Source of the DNA: Rhizobium sp.
GTDB lineage: Bacteria > Pseudomonadota > Gammaproteobacteria > Burkholderiales > Thiobacillaceae
Direction of reading: 5' to 3'
Length of the DNA: 64,000 bases
Assembly (NCBI GenBank): GCA_019459285.1
Contig: JAIBEL010000067.1
Span: 44,752 to 108,751 of the forward strand
Shown here: piece after piece, positions 56,938-64,000 of the stretch
How positions within the stretch are numbered: the stretch's first letter is position 1
Layout: the number at the start of each line of letters is the position of its first letter
Notes under the pieces: model-generated
Database searches by the model: none
What the model was told of the DNA's origin: nothing
The model's input: the letters and a program-made list of their open reading frames with translations, nothing else
Translations under genes and position numbers: made by a program

Positions 56938-57921
56938 ATGATGGACTCGACCCACCCGTATTCCGCCCTGACGCCGGACTGTGCCCTCGATGCGCTCGAC
57001 AGTACCGGCCTCAAGGCCGACGGCCGCCTGCTGGCCTTGAACAGCTACGAGAACCGCGTCTACCAGATGGGCGTCGAAGACGCGCAGCCGGTCGTCGTCA
57101 AGTTCTATCGCCCCGAACGCTGGAGCGACGAAGCAATCCTGGAGGAACATGTCTATACGCAGGACCTGGCCGAGCGTGAAATCCCGGTAGTGGCGCCGCT
57201 GACTTTGAACGGCGTCACGCTCCATCGCCACGCCGGTTTCCGCTTTGCGGTCTATCCTAAACAGGGTGGTCGCATGCCCGAGTTCGACCGTGCCGATGCC
57301 CTTGAATGGATGGGCCGCTTCCTCGGGCGCATCCATGCGGTCGGATCGACGGCCCTTTTCGTGCACCGGCCGGTACTCGATCTGGAGACCTTCGGTTACG
57401 CGTCGCGCGATTTCCTGCGCCAAGGCCGCTGGCTGCCGGCCGACCTGATCGCCGCGTGGGACAGCGTGGTCGAGCATGCGCTTGCCAGCGTGGCGCACTG
57501 CTATACACGCGCTGGCGCGGTGCATGCCATCCGCCTGCACGGCGACTGCCACGCCGGCAACGTGCTGTGGACCGAGGCCGGACCGCATTTCGTCGACTTC
57601 GATGACAGCCGTATGGGGCCGGCGGTGCAGGACCTGTGGATGCTGTTGTCCGGCGAACGCGAGGAGCAACAGGCGCAGATGAACGCGATCCTGACGGGCT
57701 ACGAGGACTTCATGGAATTCGATCCGCGCGAACTCCAGCTGGTCGAAGCGCTCAGAACCTTGCGGCTGATCCACTATGCGGCCTGGCTGGCCCAGCGCTG
57801 GGACGACCCGGCTTTCCCTGCTGCGTTTCCGTGGTTCAATACGCAACAGTATTGGCAGGCGCGCATCCTCGAATTACGCGAGCAGATCGCGCTGATGGAC
57901 GAGCCGCCGCTGGCGGCTTGA
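56938..57921 (+). CDS. srkA: Stress response kinase A-type protein (SrkA/YihE)
   Basis: 327-aa protein kinase-like (APH/choline-kinase fold) related to YihE. Lys in VVVKFYRPERWSDEAILEEH is the ATP-contact region, about residue 55. The catalytic loop is LHGDCHAGNVLWTEAG and the metal motif VDFDDSRMGPAVQDLWML. ATG at 56938 or 56941 both fit. The next gene follows 13 bp later, giving a plausible operon with the amidotransferase. Confidence 0.9.
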   Translation: MMDSTHPYSALTPDCALDALDSTGLKADGRLLALNSYENRVYQMGVEDAQPVVVKFYRPERWSDEAILEEHVYTQDLAEREIPVVAPLTLNGVTLHRHAGFRFAVYPKQGGRMPEFDRADALEWMGRFLGRIHAVGSTALFVHRPVLDLETFGYASRDFLRQGRWLPADLIAAWDSVVEHALASVAHCYTRAGAVHAIRLHGDCHAGNVLWTEAGPHFVDFDDSRMGPAVQDLWMLLSGEREEQQAQMNAILTGYEDFMEFDPRELQLVEALRTLRLIHYAAWLAQRWDDPAFPAAFPWFNTQQYWQARILELREQIALMDEPPLAA

Positions 57922-57934
57922 TGAGGACAAAGGC

Positions 57935-59701
57935 ATGTGCGGCATAGCAGGTGAATTTCGCTTCGACAACACGGCGCCCGATGCGGCAGCGATGGCGCGG
58001 ATGCTGGCCAGGCTGGCACGGCGCGGGCCCGATGCCGAAGGCCAGCACACCGATGGCCCGGTGCGCCTGGGCCACCGGCGGTTGGCGATCATCGACCTGT
58101 CGCCGCGCTCGCGCCAGCCGATGGTCGACGCCGCCAGCGGCACCGCGCTGGTGTTCAACGGCACCATCTACAACTACCCGGAACTGCGTGCCGAGCTGAT
58201 CGATCTCGGGCATGTTTTTCATTCCGACGGCGATACCGAAGTCATCCTGCGTGCCTACCTGGAGTGGGGCGAGGCCTGCGTCGAACGCCTGCACGGCATG
58301 TTCGCGTTCGCCATCTGGAACCGCGAGGAACTGTTCCTGGCGCGCGACCGCCTCGGCATCAAGCCGTTGTACTACAGCGAAAACCTCGGGCGCTTCCGCT
58401 TCGCTTCGACGCCGCAGGCCTTGATCGCCGCAGGCGGCGCCGACACCAGTGTCGACGCGGTGGCGTTGCACCACCTGTTCACCCTGCATGCGGTGGTGCC
58501 GGCGCCACGCACGATCCTCAACGGTATCCGCAAGCTCGCCCCCGGCACCACGCTGACGGTGAACGCGCGCGGCGAACTCTGTCACCGGAAATACTGGTCG
58601 TTGAAGGCGCAACGGCCGGCCCAGCCGAAAACCGAAGCCGAGTGGACCGAGGCCATCCACGACAGCCTCAGGCAGGCGGTGAAGAAGCGCATCGAGATCG
58701 CCGACGTCAAGGTCGGCGTGCTGTTGTCCGGCGGCCTCGATTCGAGCCTGCTGGTGGCGCTGCTGGCCGAACAGGGCGTGCCCGACCTGATGACCTTCTC
58801 GGTCGGCTTCGAGGACCAGCCGGAAGAGCGCGGCAACGAGTTCGAATATTCCGACCCGGTGGCGGCCATGTACGGCACCCGCCACCACAAGTACCTGATC
58901 CCCAATTCGGAAGTGCTGCGGCGCCTGCCCGAGGCCGTCGACCAGATGTCCGAGCCGATGTTCGCGCAGGATGCGGTGGCCTTCTACCTGCTGTCCGAAC
59001 AGGTCAGCAAGACGGTCAAGGTGGTGCAGAGCGGGCAGGGCGCCGACGAGGTGTTCGGCGGCTATTTCTGGTACCCGCGCATGGCGGCGGAAACGGACGG
59101 GACTCCGCTGGAGCGCTTCCGCCGCCACTACTTCGACCGCGACCACGACGAGTTCCTGGAGATGGCGATGCCGGCCTATCACGGCCCGGATTACACGGCG
59201 GAAACCATCGCGGCGCATCTGGCGGAACCTTTCGCCGATGAGTTCATCGATCAGGTATTGCGCATGGACACGACCATGCTCATCACCGACGACCCGGTGA
59301 AGCGGGTCGACAACATGACCATGGCCTGGGGGCTGGAGGCGCGCGTGCCCTTTCTCGACCATCATCTGGTGGAACTTGCCGCGGCGATGCCCGCCGAACT
59401 GAAGCTGGCATCCGAGGGCAAGCACGTGCTGAAGAGCATTGCGCGCGGCTTGATCCCGGACGCGGTGATCGACCGCAAGAAGGGCTACTTCCCCATGCCG
59501 GCGCTCAAATTCGTGCGAGGAGATTTTTTGTACTTCATGCAGGACATATTGAATTCCCAGGCCTGCCGCGAGCGCGGCCTGTACCAGCGTAGTTACGTGA
59601 ACAGGCTGCTGGATGCGCCGGAGAAGCACCACACCCGCATCCAGGGCAGCAAACTGTGGCATCTGGCGCTGCTCGAATACTGGCTGCAGAAACATGCGTA
59701 G
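57935..59701 (+). CDS. N-acetylglutaminylglutamine amidotransferase candidate
   Basis: 588-aa asparagine-synthetase-family enzyme. The N-terminal class II glutaminase has catalytic Cys2 (MCGIAGEF), then GHRRLAIIDLS and FNGTIYNYPELRAEL. The C-terminal synthetase ATP-pyrophosphatase domain has GVLLSGGLDSSLLVALL (about residues 264-280). The overall pattern matches the enzyme that makes the osmoprotectant N-acetylglutaminylglutamine amide; I infer that subtype from the closing EYWLQKH and length, and plain asparagine synthetase remains possible. The usual partner synthetase is not adjacent. Confidence 0.75.
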   Translation: MCGIAGEFRFDNTAPDAAAMARMLARLARRGPDAEGQHTDGPVRLGHRRLAIIDLSPRSRQPMVDAASGTALVFNGTIYNYPELRAELIDLGHVFHSDGDTEVILRAYLEWGEACVERLHGMFAFAIWNREELFLARDRLGIKPLYYSENLGRFRFASTPQALIAAGGADTSVDAVALHHLFTLHAVVPAPRTILNGIRKLAPGTTLTVNARGELCHRKYWSLKAQRPAQPKTEAEWTEAIHDSLRQAVKKRIEIADVKVGVLLSGGLDSSLLVALLAEQGVPDLMTFSVGFEDQPEERGNEFEYSDPVAAMYGTRHHKYLIPNSEVLRRLPEAVDQMSEPMFAQDAVAFYLLSEQVSKTVKVVQSGQGADEVFGGYFWYPRMAAETDGTPLERFRRHYFDRDHDEFLEMAMPAYHGPDYTAETIAAHLAEPFADEFIDQVLRMDTTMLITDDPVKRVDNMTMAWGLEARVPFLDHHLVELAAAMPAELKLASEGKHVLKSIARGLIPDAVIDRKKGYFPMPALKFVRGDFLYFMQDILNSQACRERGLYQRSYVNRLLDAPEKHHTRIQGSKLWHLALLEYWLQKHA

Positions 59702-60944
59702 GACGTTCTTGTTCCTGGCTGTGCTGGCGGCAGGCCCAGTTCAGGCGCAGGACGACTTCGACAGCTGGCTCGGCGCCTTCCGCCAGGATGCCAGGGCGCA
59801 GGGCATTTCCCCGGCCACGCTCGACGCTGCACTGTCCGGCGTCGTGCCGAACGAGCGCGTGATCGAACTCGATCGCCGCCAGCCTGAATTCCTGCAGACC
59901 TTTTCCAATTATCTGGAGCGGCGCGTCACGCCGGCCCAGGTGGCGCGCGGTCAGGCCCAGCTGGAGCAGCACGCGGCGCTGCTGGATGCGGTCGAGCAGA
60001 AATACGGCGTTCCGAAGACGGTGCTGGTGGCGTTCTGGGGACTGGAAACCCGCTACGGCGAGGTCCAGGGCGGCCTCAACGTGCCGGCGAGCCTCGCCAC
60101 GCTGGCTTACGACGGGCGACGCAGCGGGTTCTTTCGCAACCAGTTGCTCGACGCACTGCGCATCATCGACGCGGGACACGTCAGCGCGACCGACATGAAC
60201 GGTTCCTGGGCCGGTGCAATGGGCAATATGCAGTTCATGCCGTCGACTTTCCGCGCCTATGCGGTGGATGGCGACGGCGACGGCCGCATCGACGTGTGGC
60301 AGTCGCTGCCCGATGCCTTGTATTCCGCCGCCAACTACCTGCAGCAGGCAGGCTGGCACGCGAACGAGCCGGTGGCGATCGAGGTGCGGCTACCGGAGGG
60401 ATTCGACTGGCGTCAGGCCAGGGTGGCGCACCGCCTGCCGGTGGCGGACTGGAAGGCGCTGGGCGTCCAGGCAGCGGATGCGGATGCCTTGCCCGAGGTG
60501 GCCGGACGCGCCGCCGTCGTCCTGCCGCAGGGCTGGCAGGGGCCGGCTTTCATGGTGTTCGACAACTTCGACGTGGTGATGAAATGGAACCGCTCGCAGA
60601 ACTACGCGCTGGCGGTGGCGCTGCTGTCGCACCAGTTGGCGGGGGGCCATGCGCTGGCCGCGCGTGAAGGCGAAGCCGGGGCACTCAGCGTCGAACAGTT
60701 GAAAGCGCTGCAACAGGCGCTCAACGAAATGGGCTTCGACGCCGGCACGCCGGACGGTCTGCTCGGGCCGCGCACGCAAACCGCGATCCGCGTGTATCAG
60801 GCTCTGCACCAGTTGCCGGTCGACGGCTATCCTGCACCGAGCGTGCTGGCGCACGTCGAGCAGGCCCATGCCGCCGCCGCTGCGGCAGGCAAACTCACGC
60901 TGGCGCCCGCGCCGACCTTCGCCGAGCCCAGCGGCCTGCCCTGA
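59694..60944 (+). CDS. Lytic murein transglycosylase, MltB type
   Basis: 416-aa exported enzyme that cleaves peptidoglycan glycan strands. The signal peptide is MRRTFLFLAVLAAGPVQA. The SLT/MltB core has catalytic Glu in FWGLETRYGEVQGG (about residue 118) and NGSWAGAMGNMQFMPSTFRAYAVDGDGDG. A C-terminal peptidoglycan-binding domain at about 330-400 includes GALSVEQLKALQQALNEMGFDAGTPDGLLGPRTQTAIRVYQ. It overlaps the amidotransferase stop by 8 bp. Confidence 0.92.
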   Translation: MRRTFLFLAVLAAGPVQAQDDFDSWLGAFRQDARAQGISPATLDAALSGVVPNERVIELDRRQPEFLQTFSNYLERRVTPAQVARGQAQLEQHAALLDAVEQKYGVPKTVLVAFWGLETRYGEVQGGLNVPASLATLAYDGRRSGFFRNQLLDALRIIDAGHVSATDMNGSWAGAMGNMQFMPSTFRAYAVDGDGDGRIDVWQSLPDALYSAANYLQQAGWHANEPVAIEVRLPEGFDWRQARVAHRLPVADWKALGVQAADADALPEVAGRAAVVLPQGWQGPAFMVFDNFDVVMKWNRSQNYALAVALLSHQLAGGHALAAREGEAGALSVEQLKALQQALNEMGFDAGTPDGLLGPRTQTAIRVYQALHQLPVDGYPAPSVLAHVEQAHAAAAAAGKLTLAPAPTFAEPSGLP

Positions 60945-60999
60945 CGCACGCATATGGCAACTGTGATATTTTTTAGCCGTTCAATCCAGGAGACGAAGG

Positions 61000-61401
61000 G
61001 TGAGTGACGCGCGCAATGTGCTGGGAGGCCTGCTGCAGGTGTGCAGCGTCTCGCCGATGACCGGGTTCGTTCGCGATGGCGTCTGCCATACCGGTCCGCA
61101 GGATATCGGCAGCCATACTGTCTGCGCGCAGATGACCGATGCCTTCCTGCAATATTCGCAAAGCCGCGGCAACGACCTCATCACGCCGGTTCCGGAATAT
61201 GACTTTCCCGGCCTCAAAGCCGGCGACCGCTGGTGCGTGTGTGCCGCGCGCTGGCTCGAAGCCGCCGAGGACGGCATGGCGCCGCCGGTGGTGCTGGACG
61301 CGACCCATGAGCACACCCTGCAGACGGTCGCCCTGGCGGACCTCAAGTATCACGCCCTGCGCTATCCCGATTACCCGGGCCAGTTGTTCCCCGAACCATG
61401 A
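61000..61401 (+). CDS. DUF2237 family protein
   Basis: 133-aa protein of the DUF2237 family: VLGGLLQVCSVSPMTGFVRDGVCHTGPQDIGSHTVCAQMTDAFLQYSQSRGNDL, then GLKAGDRWCVCAARW and VVLDATHEHTL. Four conserved cysteines occur; the function is unknown. The start is a GTG with AGGAG 7 nt upstream. It overlaps the next gene by 4 bp. Confidence 0.85.
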   Translation: MSDARNVLGGLLQVCSVSPMTGFVRDGVCHTGPQDIGSHTVCAQMTDAFLQYSQSRGNDLITPVPEYDFPGLKAGDRWCVCAARWLEAAEDGMAPPVVLDATHEHTLQTVALADLKYHALRYPDYPGQLFPEP

Positions 61402-61772
61402 GCCTGGTCTGCTGGAAATGCGGCGCCAGCCTGGCCGGCATGCCGTTGCCGCTGGCGCGCCGCGATACCTGCCCGAGCTGCCGCGTCGACCTGCACGTCT
61501 GCAAGCTGTGTCGCCACTACGATGCGCACCGTGCCGGCCAGTGCCGCGAACTGGCGGCCGACCGGGTCGCCGACAAGACGCGCGTCAACGATTGCGGCTG
61601 GTTCGTGCCGCGGCCGGAAGCCTACCGGGGCGGCGGCGCGGTGATGGCGCAGCCCGGCCGCAGCGCGCTCGATGCGCTGTTCTCGGACGCATCCGGCACA
61701 AACCCGCCGGCCGACGGCGACCCTGACAAGCCAGTCCCCCCGGCTTCGCTTGACGACCTGTTCAGGAAATAA
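61398..61772 (+). CDS. Zinc-ribbon-like protein of unknown function
   Basis: 124-aa protein with CWKCG at residues 5-9, CPSC at about 25-28 and a later CKLC plus C pair. This pattern suggests one or two small zinc-binding ribbons. The remaining part is disordered with SALDALFSDASG and SLDDLF repeats. It is coupled to the DUF2237 gene by ATGA and converges on a transporter gene with an 11-bp overlap. Confidence 0.75.
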   Translation: MSLVCWKCGASLAGMPLPLARRDTCPSCRVDLHVCKLCRHYDAHRAGQCRELAADRVADKTRVNDCGWFVPRPEAYRGGGAVMAQPGRSALDALFSDASGTNPPADGDPDKPVPPASLDDLFRK

Positions 61773-62652
61773 GCGGCCGCCGCAACTGACGCAGCGCCTG
61801 CCACTCGTACAGCAGCAGGCCCGTGCCGATCAGCGCGATGCCGGCCCAGCCGATCGCCGGGATGCGTTCGTGGTTCAGCGTCTGGCCGAGCAGCAGCGCC
61901 GACACCGGGGTGACCAGCATGATCAGCGCGATGCGGCCGGCGTCGAGATGCTTGATCATGTAGTAATACAGCGTGAAGCCAACCACCGAGCCGAGGATGC
62001 CGAGGTAGACGATGGCCGCGCCGGCGCGCAGCGTGGTGTCGGGCGGCAGCTGCGCGGCATCGGCGATCAGCCAGGCCAGCACGAAGCAGGGCACGGCGAC
62101 GCCGAGCGAGCCGGTGGTGATGGCGAGCGACGACACGCGCACGTTCAGCCGCTTGATCCACACCAGCCCCAGCGCCTGCAGCGCCATGCCGGCCACCGTC
62201 GCCAGCGTGCCGAGCGTGGCGCGGCTGTCGCCCGGCCACGGCTGGCCGAAGATCAGCCACAACCCGGCCAGCGCCAGCCCCAGTCCGGCGATGCGGACCG
62301 GCGTGAGCGTGCGCTCGGCGAGCCACAACGCGGCGAATACGCCGGTGACCAGCGGCGACAGTCCGAAGATGACCGAAATCAGCCCCGACGGAATGTGCAG
62401 CGCGCCCCAGTAGGTGAGCAGCATCGACGCGAACAGCGACAGCCCGCTGACCGCATACAGCCGCCGCGCAGCCGGGGTGAAGGGGAAGGCGGTGCGGGTG
62501 GCAGCGAGCAGCACGAGGCAGACCGTAAGGCCGATCAGCATGCGCGCCATCACTGCGAAGCTGAAGCCGGCGCCCTGCGCGCTCCACTGGATGGCGAGCG
62601 GCGTGGTCGACCAGATGAGGATGACGCCGAGATAGGCGGCAGGAACGGACAT
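61762..62652 (-). CDS. EamA/DMT-superfamily transporter
   Basis: 296-aa ten-helix membrane protein of the drug/metabolite transporter superfamily. Two EamA repeats (about residues 5-135 and 145-285) are seen, with VILIWSTTPLAIQW and ALHIPSGLISVIFGLSPLVTGVFAALWLAERTLTP in the first and LGILGSVVGFTLYYYMIKHLDAGRIALIMLVTPVSALLLGQTLNHE in the second. The substrate is unknown. It lies 12 bp after rnk on the same strand. Confidence 0.88.
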   Translation of the reverse strand: MSVPAAYLGVILIWSTTPLAIQWSAQGAGFSFAVMARMLIGLTVCLVLLAATRTAFPFTPAARRLYAVSGLSLFASMLLTYWGALHIPSGLISVIFGLSPLVTGVFAALWLAERTLTPVRIAGLGLALAGLWLIFGQPWPGDSRATLGTLATVAGMALQALGLVWIKRLNVRVSSLAITTGSLGVAVPCFVLAWLIADAAQLPPDTTLRAGAAIVYLGILGSVVGFTLYYYMIKHLDAGRIALIMLVTPVSALLLGQTLNHERIPAIGWAGIALIGTGLLLYEWQALRQLRRPLIS

Positions 62653-62664
62653 CGGGCGCCCGGC

Positions 62665-63081
62665 TCAGAGCATGTAGTCGCCCGCGCGTTCGGGCTGATA
62701 GGGGATGTCGATGATGCGCGCACGCACGGTCTGGCCGCCCGGCACGCACCATTCGATATGCTGGCCGACCGCCAGGCCCAGTACGGCGATGCCTGCCGGT
62801 GCGGCCACCGACAGCTGATCCGGGCGGCCGGCGAAGTCGCGCGGATACACCAGGGTCATCTCGACTTCCCGGTCCGCTGGTTCGAGCACGAAACGGATGC
62901 GTGAATTCATCGTCACGACGTTGGGCGGCATCGCTTCGGGCTGAGCGATCTGCGCGCGATCGAGTTCCTCGCGCAGCGCTTCCACCCCGGGCTGGTCGCC
63001 CGGCAGACCGGCGAGCATGGTTTCGAGGCGCTCCAGGTCGCGTTCGGATATGGTGATGGCGGGACGGGTCGTGATTTCCAT
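62665..63081 (-). CDS. rnk: Regulator of nucleoside diphosphate kinase
   Basis: 138-aa protein with a GreA/GreB C-terminal-like domain: MEITTRPAITISERDLERLETMLAGL, then VTMNSRIRFVLEPADREVEMTLVYPRDF, AGIAVLGLAVGQHIEW and GGQTVRARIIDIPYQPERAGDY. This is the Rnk/GreA-related family that binds RNA polymerase in Enterobacteria. A longer in-frame extension exists but AGGAG before MEITTRP supports 63081. A terminator-like hairpin lies just upstream. Confidence 0.88.
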   Translation of the reverse strand: MEITTRPAITISERDLERLETMLAGLPGDQPGVEALREELDRAQIAQPEAMPPNVVTMNSRIRFVLEPADREVEMTLVYPRDFAGRPDQLSVAAPAGIAVLGLAVGQHIEWCVPGGQTVRARIIDIPYQPERAGDYML

Positions 63082-63104
63082 GGCGGTCTCCTGGAACAAG
63101 TCTG

Positions 63105-63140
63105 AAAAATGAAAACCGCCCGGGCCGAAGCCCGGGCGGT
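63105..63140 (-). terminator. Terminator-like hairpin in the rnk leader
   Basis: On the minus strand, ACCGCCCGGGC, loop TTCG, GCCCGGGCGGT is followed by TTTTCATTTTT. The 11-bp GC-rich stem and T-run form a strong terminator. It lies between the upstream thioredoxin-HEAT gene and rnk, and ends only 23 nt before the rnk ATG. Confidence 0.85.
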
Positions 63141-63188
63141 ATATGCGCAAAACTATAGCACCGAAGGGGTGCCCGGGCCAGCTTCCAA

Positions 63189-63827
63189 CTAGGCTGCCGG
63201 CGGCAGGGTCTCCAGACTCTCCGCGGCGATCTCGCGTACGTCCGCGTCCTCATCCGTCAGCCGCGCGTCCAGCCAGCTGCGTGCGGCGGCATCCCCGGTC
63301 AGCCCCAGGTAATGGCAGGCATCGGCACGCACCCGCGCGTCGGCATGCTGCGACAGCTCGCCCAGACGCGGCAGCAACCCGCGCAGCGTGTCGCTGCCGG
63401 CAAAGTTTTCCAGCAGCACGCCGGCGCCCAGCCGCACATTGAGGCTGGCCTCGACGTTGCCGACGATGGGCAGTACCGCCGCAAGCAGCGAGGAGTCGGC
63501 CTCGATCAGCGCCTGCGCACGCGGCAGCTGGCCTTCCTTCAGCAGCATGTGAAACCAGTCGGCCAGGCCGGCCTCGCTGTCGGCCTTGGCCGCCCATTCG
63601 GCGAGTTCGGCCGGGCTGCGCATGCCGGCGAGTTCGATGCGGCCGAGCCGCAGCCACGGCACGGTCCAGACGCCGAGTGCCTGCCCCACCTCGGGGTGAA
63701 CGTTCAGGTTCACGGCTTCGAGGCGCCCGATCGCACCCCGCTTCACCAGGTCGGCAAGCGCCGACAGCATGGCCGGGCAGTACGGACATTGGGTGGAAAT
63801 GAGCAGCAGGGCGTCGGAAGCGGACAT
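63189..63827 (-). CDS. Thioredoxin-fold protein with HEAT-like repeats
   Basis: 212-aa protein. Residues about 1-85 resemble a thioredoxin fold with redox motif CPYC (ISTQCPYCPAML, about residues 14-17) and cis-Pro region VWTVPWLRLGR. Residues about 100-212 hold helical HEAT-type repeats (GLLPRLGELSQHADARVRADACHYLGLTGDAAARSWLDARLTDEDADVREIAAESL). A redox scaffold role is inferred; the partner is unknown. Confidence 0.8.
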   Translation of the reverse strand: MSASDALLLISTQCPYCPAMLSALADLVKRGAIGRLEAVNLNVHPEVGQALGVWTVPWLRLGRIELAGMRSPAELAEWAAKADSEAGLADWFHMLLKEGQLPRAQALIEADSSLLAAVLPIVGNVEASLNVRLGAGVLLENFAGSDTLRGLLPRLGELSQHADARVRADACHYLGLTGDAAARSWLDARLTDEDADVREIAAESLETLPPAA

Positions 63828-63871
63828 GGCGGCGTGAATCCGGTGCGGCGGAATCGGCAGATAATGGCAGG

Positions 63872-64000
63872 ATGGAATTTACCATCCTCCCCGTTACCCC
63901 GTATCAACAAAACTGCTCGCTGGTATGGGATGCCGACGGCCGTGCGGCCTTGATCGATCCGGGCGGGGGGGGGGGGGGGGGCGGGGGCGGCGGGGGGGCG
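63872..64000 (+). CDS. Metallo-beta-lactamase-fold hydrolase, 3' end missing
   Basis: Only the start is in the window: MEFTILPVTPYQQNCSLVWDADGRAALIDPGG. It looks like the YcbL/glyoxalase-II-like family, which opens in this way and continues with an HTHxHxDH zinc motif that is not reached. The gene enters a poly-G tract after about codon 32 and cannot be read further. Confidence 0.65.
   Translation, partial: MEFTILPVTPYQQNCSLVWDADGRAALIDPGGGGGGGGGGGGA
63963..64000. other. Poly-G low-complexity tract at the window end
   Basis: The last 38 bases are almost only G, with a run of 17 G at 63965-63981, interrupted by isolated C residues. It lies inside a coding region that should encode normal protein. 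Two-colour sequencing gives G for absent signal, so this is most likely an artefact at a contig end. Confidence 0.85.

Noticed and set aside
57836..59695. 619-codon open frame opposite the amidotransferase
   Set aside because: Antisense shadow of a well-supported glutaminase-synthetase gene.

Overview
This is 64 kb of a high-GC, densely packed proteobacterial chromosome. The gene content points to a betaproteobacterium, most likely close to Thiobacillus and its relatives. The evidence is the topA-smg-dprA-LysM / def-fmt-htpX-rsmB-DUF4390-ntrYX-trkAH arrangement, a PEP-CTERM protein, a persulfide dioxygenase and a class II ribonucleotide reductase. The taxonomic call is an inference from content and order, because no rRNA gene is present. 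I see no tRNA, rRNA, CRISPR array, prophage, insertion sequence or replication origin. No gene-free stretch exceeds about 250 bp.

Layout. 1-4375 (minus): LysM protein, dprA, smg and topA (cut by the left edge). 4538-15817 (plus): def, fmt, htpX, rsmB, a DUF4390 protein, an NtrYX-type two-component pair, potassium uptake trkA/trkH, a TPR protein and yggX. 15881-18931 (minus): phoU and a tightly overlapping trio (membrane protein, Nudix-ThiE fusion, DUF815 ATPase). 19068-21528 (plus): a cytochrome c coupled to E1-alpha/E1-beta dehydrogenase genes with no E2 or E3. 21536-32288 (minus): two flavin-binding proteins, argJ, small unknowns, a methyltransferase, AddA/AddB-type recombination nucleases and ferredoxin. 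32448-38172 (plus): trxA, rho, rpmE, an M48 lipoprotein protease, an ArnT-like membrane protein and mobA.

38212-47549 is the most interesting block. A persulfide dioxygenase gene is followed by an apparent five- to six-gene minus-strand operon: a divergent phosphoketolase/transketolase-like enzyme, a DUF1537 sugar-acid kinase, glcD, glcE, a VOC protein and glcF. A divergent IclR-family regulator faces it across 107 bp. That gap holds four TTTCA/TGAAA palindromes in a mirror-symmetric layout. Together they look like one regulated pathway for oxidised short sugars or glycolate-type compounds that I cannot match to a known route.

47795-64000: a PEP-CTERM protein behind a good sigma-54 promoter match, an AI-2E-family transporter, a GcvR-like ACT protein, an HDOD protein, GIY-YIG, patatin, nrdJ, SrkA-type kinase, an N-acetylglutaminylglutamine amidotransferase candidate, an MltB-type lytic transglycosylase, DUF2237, an EamA transporter, rnk, a thioredoxin-HEAT protein and a truncated metallo-beta-lactamase-fold gene. 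The last gene runs into a poly-G tract that looks like a sequencing artefact at a contig end.

Other points of note are an NtrX homologue whose AAA+ domain has lost the Walker A lysine, Walker B aspartate and GAFTGA loop; a possible frameshift at the start of rsmB; a heptanucleotide repeat (GGTGAGN) at two separate places; and a terminator-like hairpin directly in the rnk leader.
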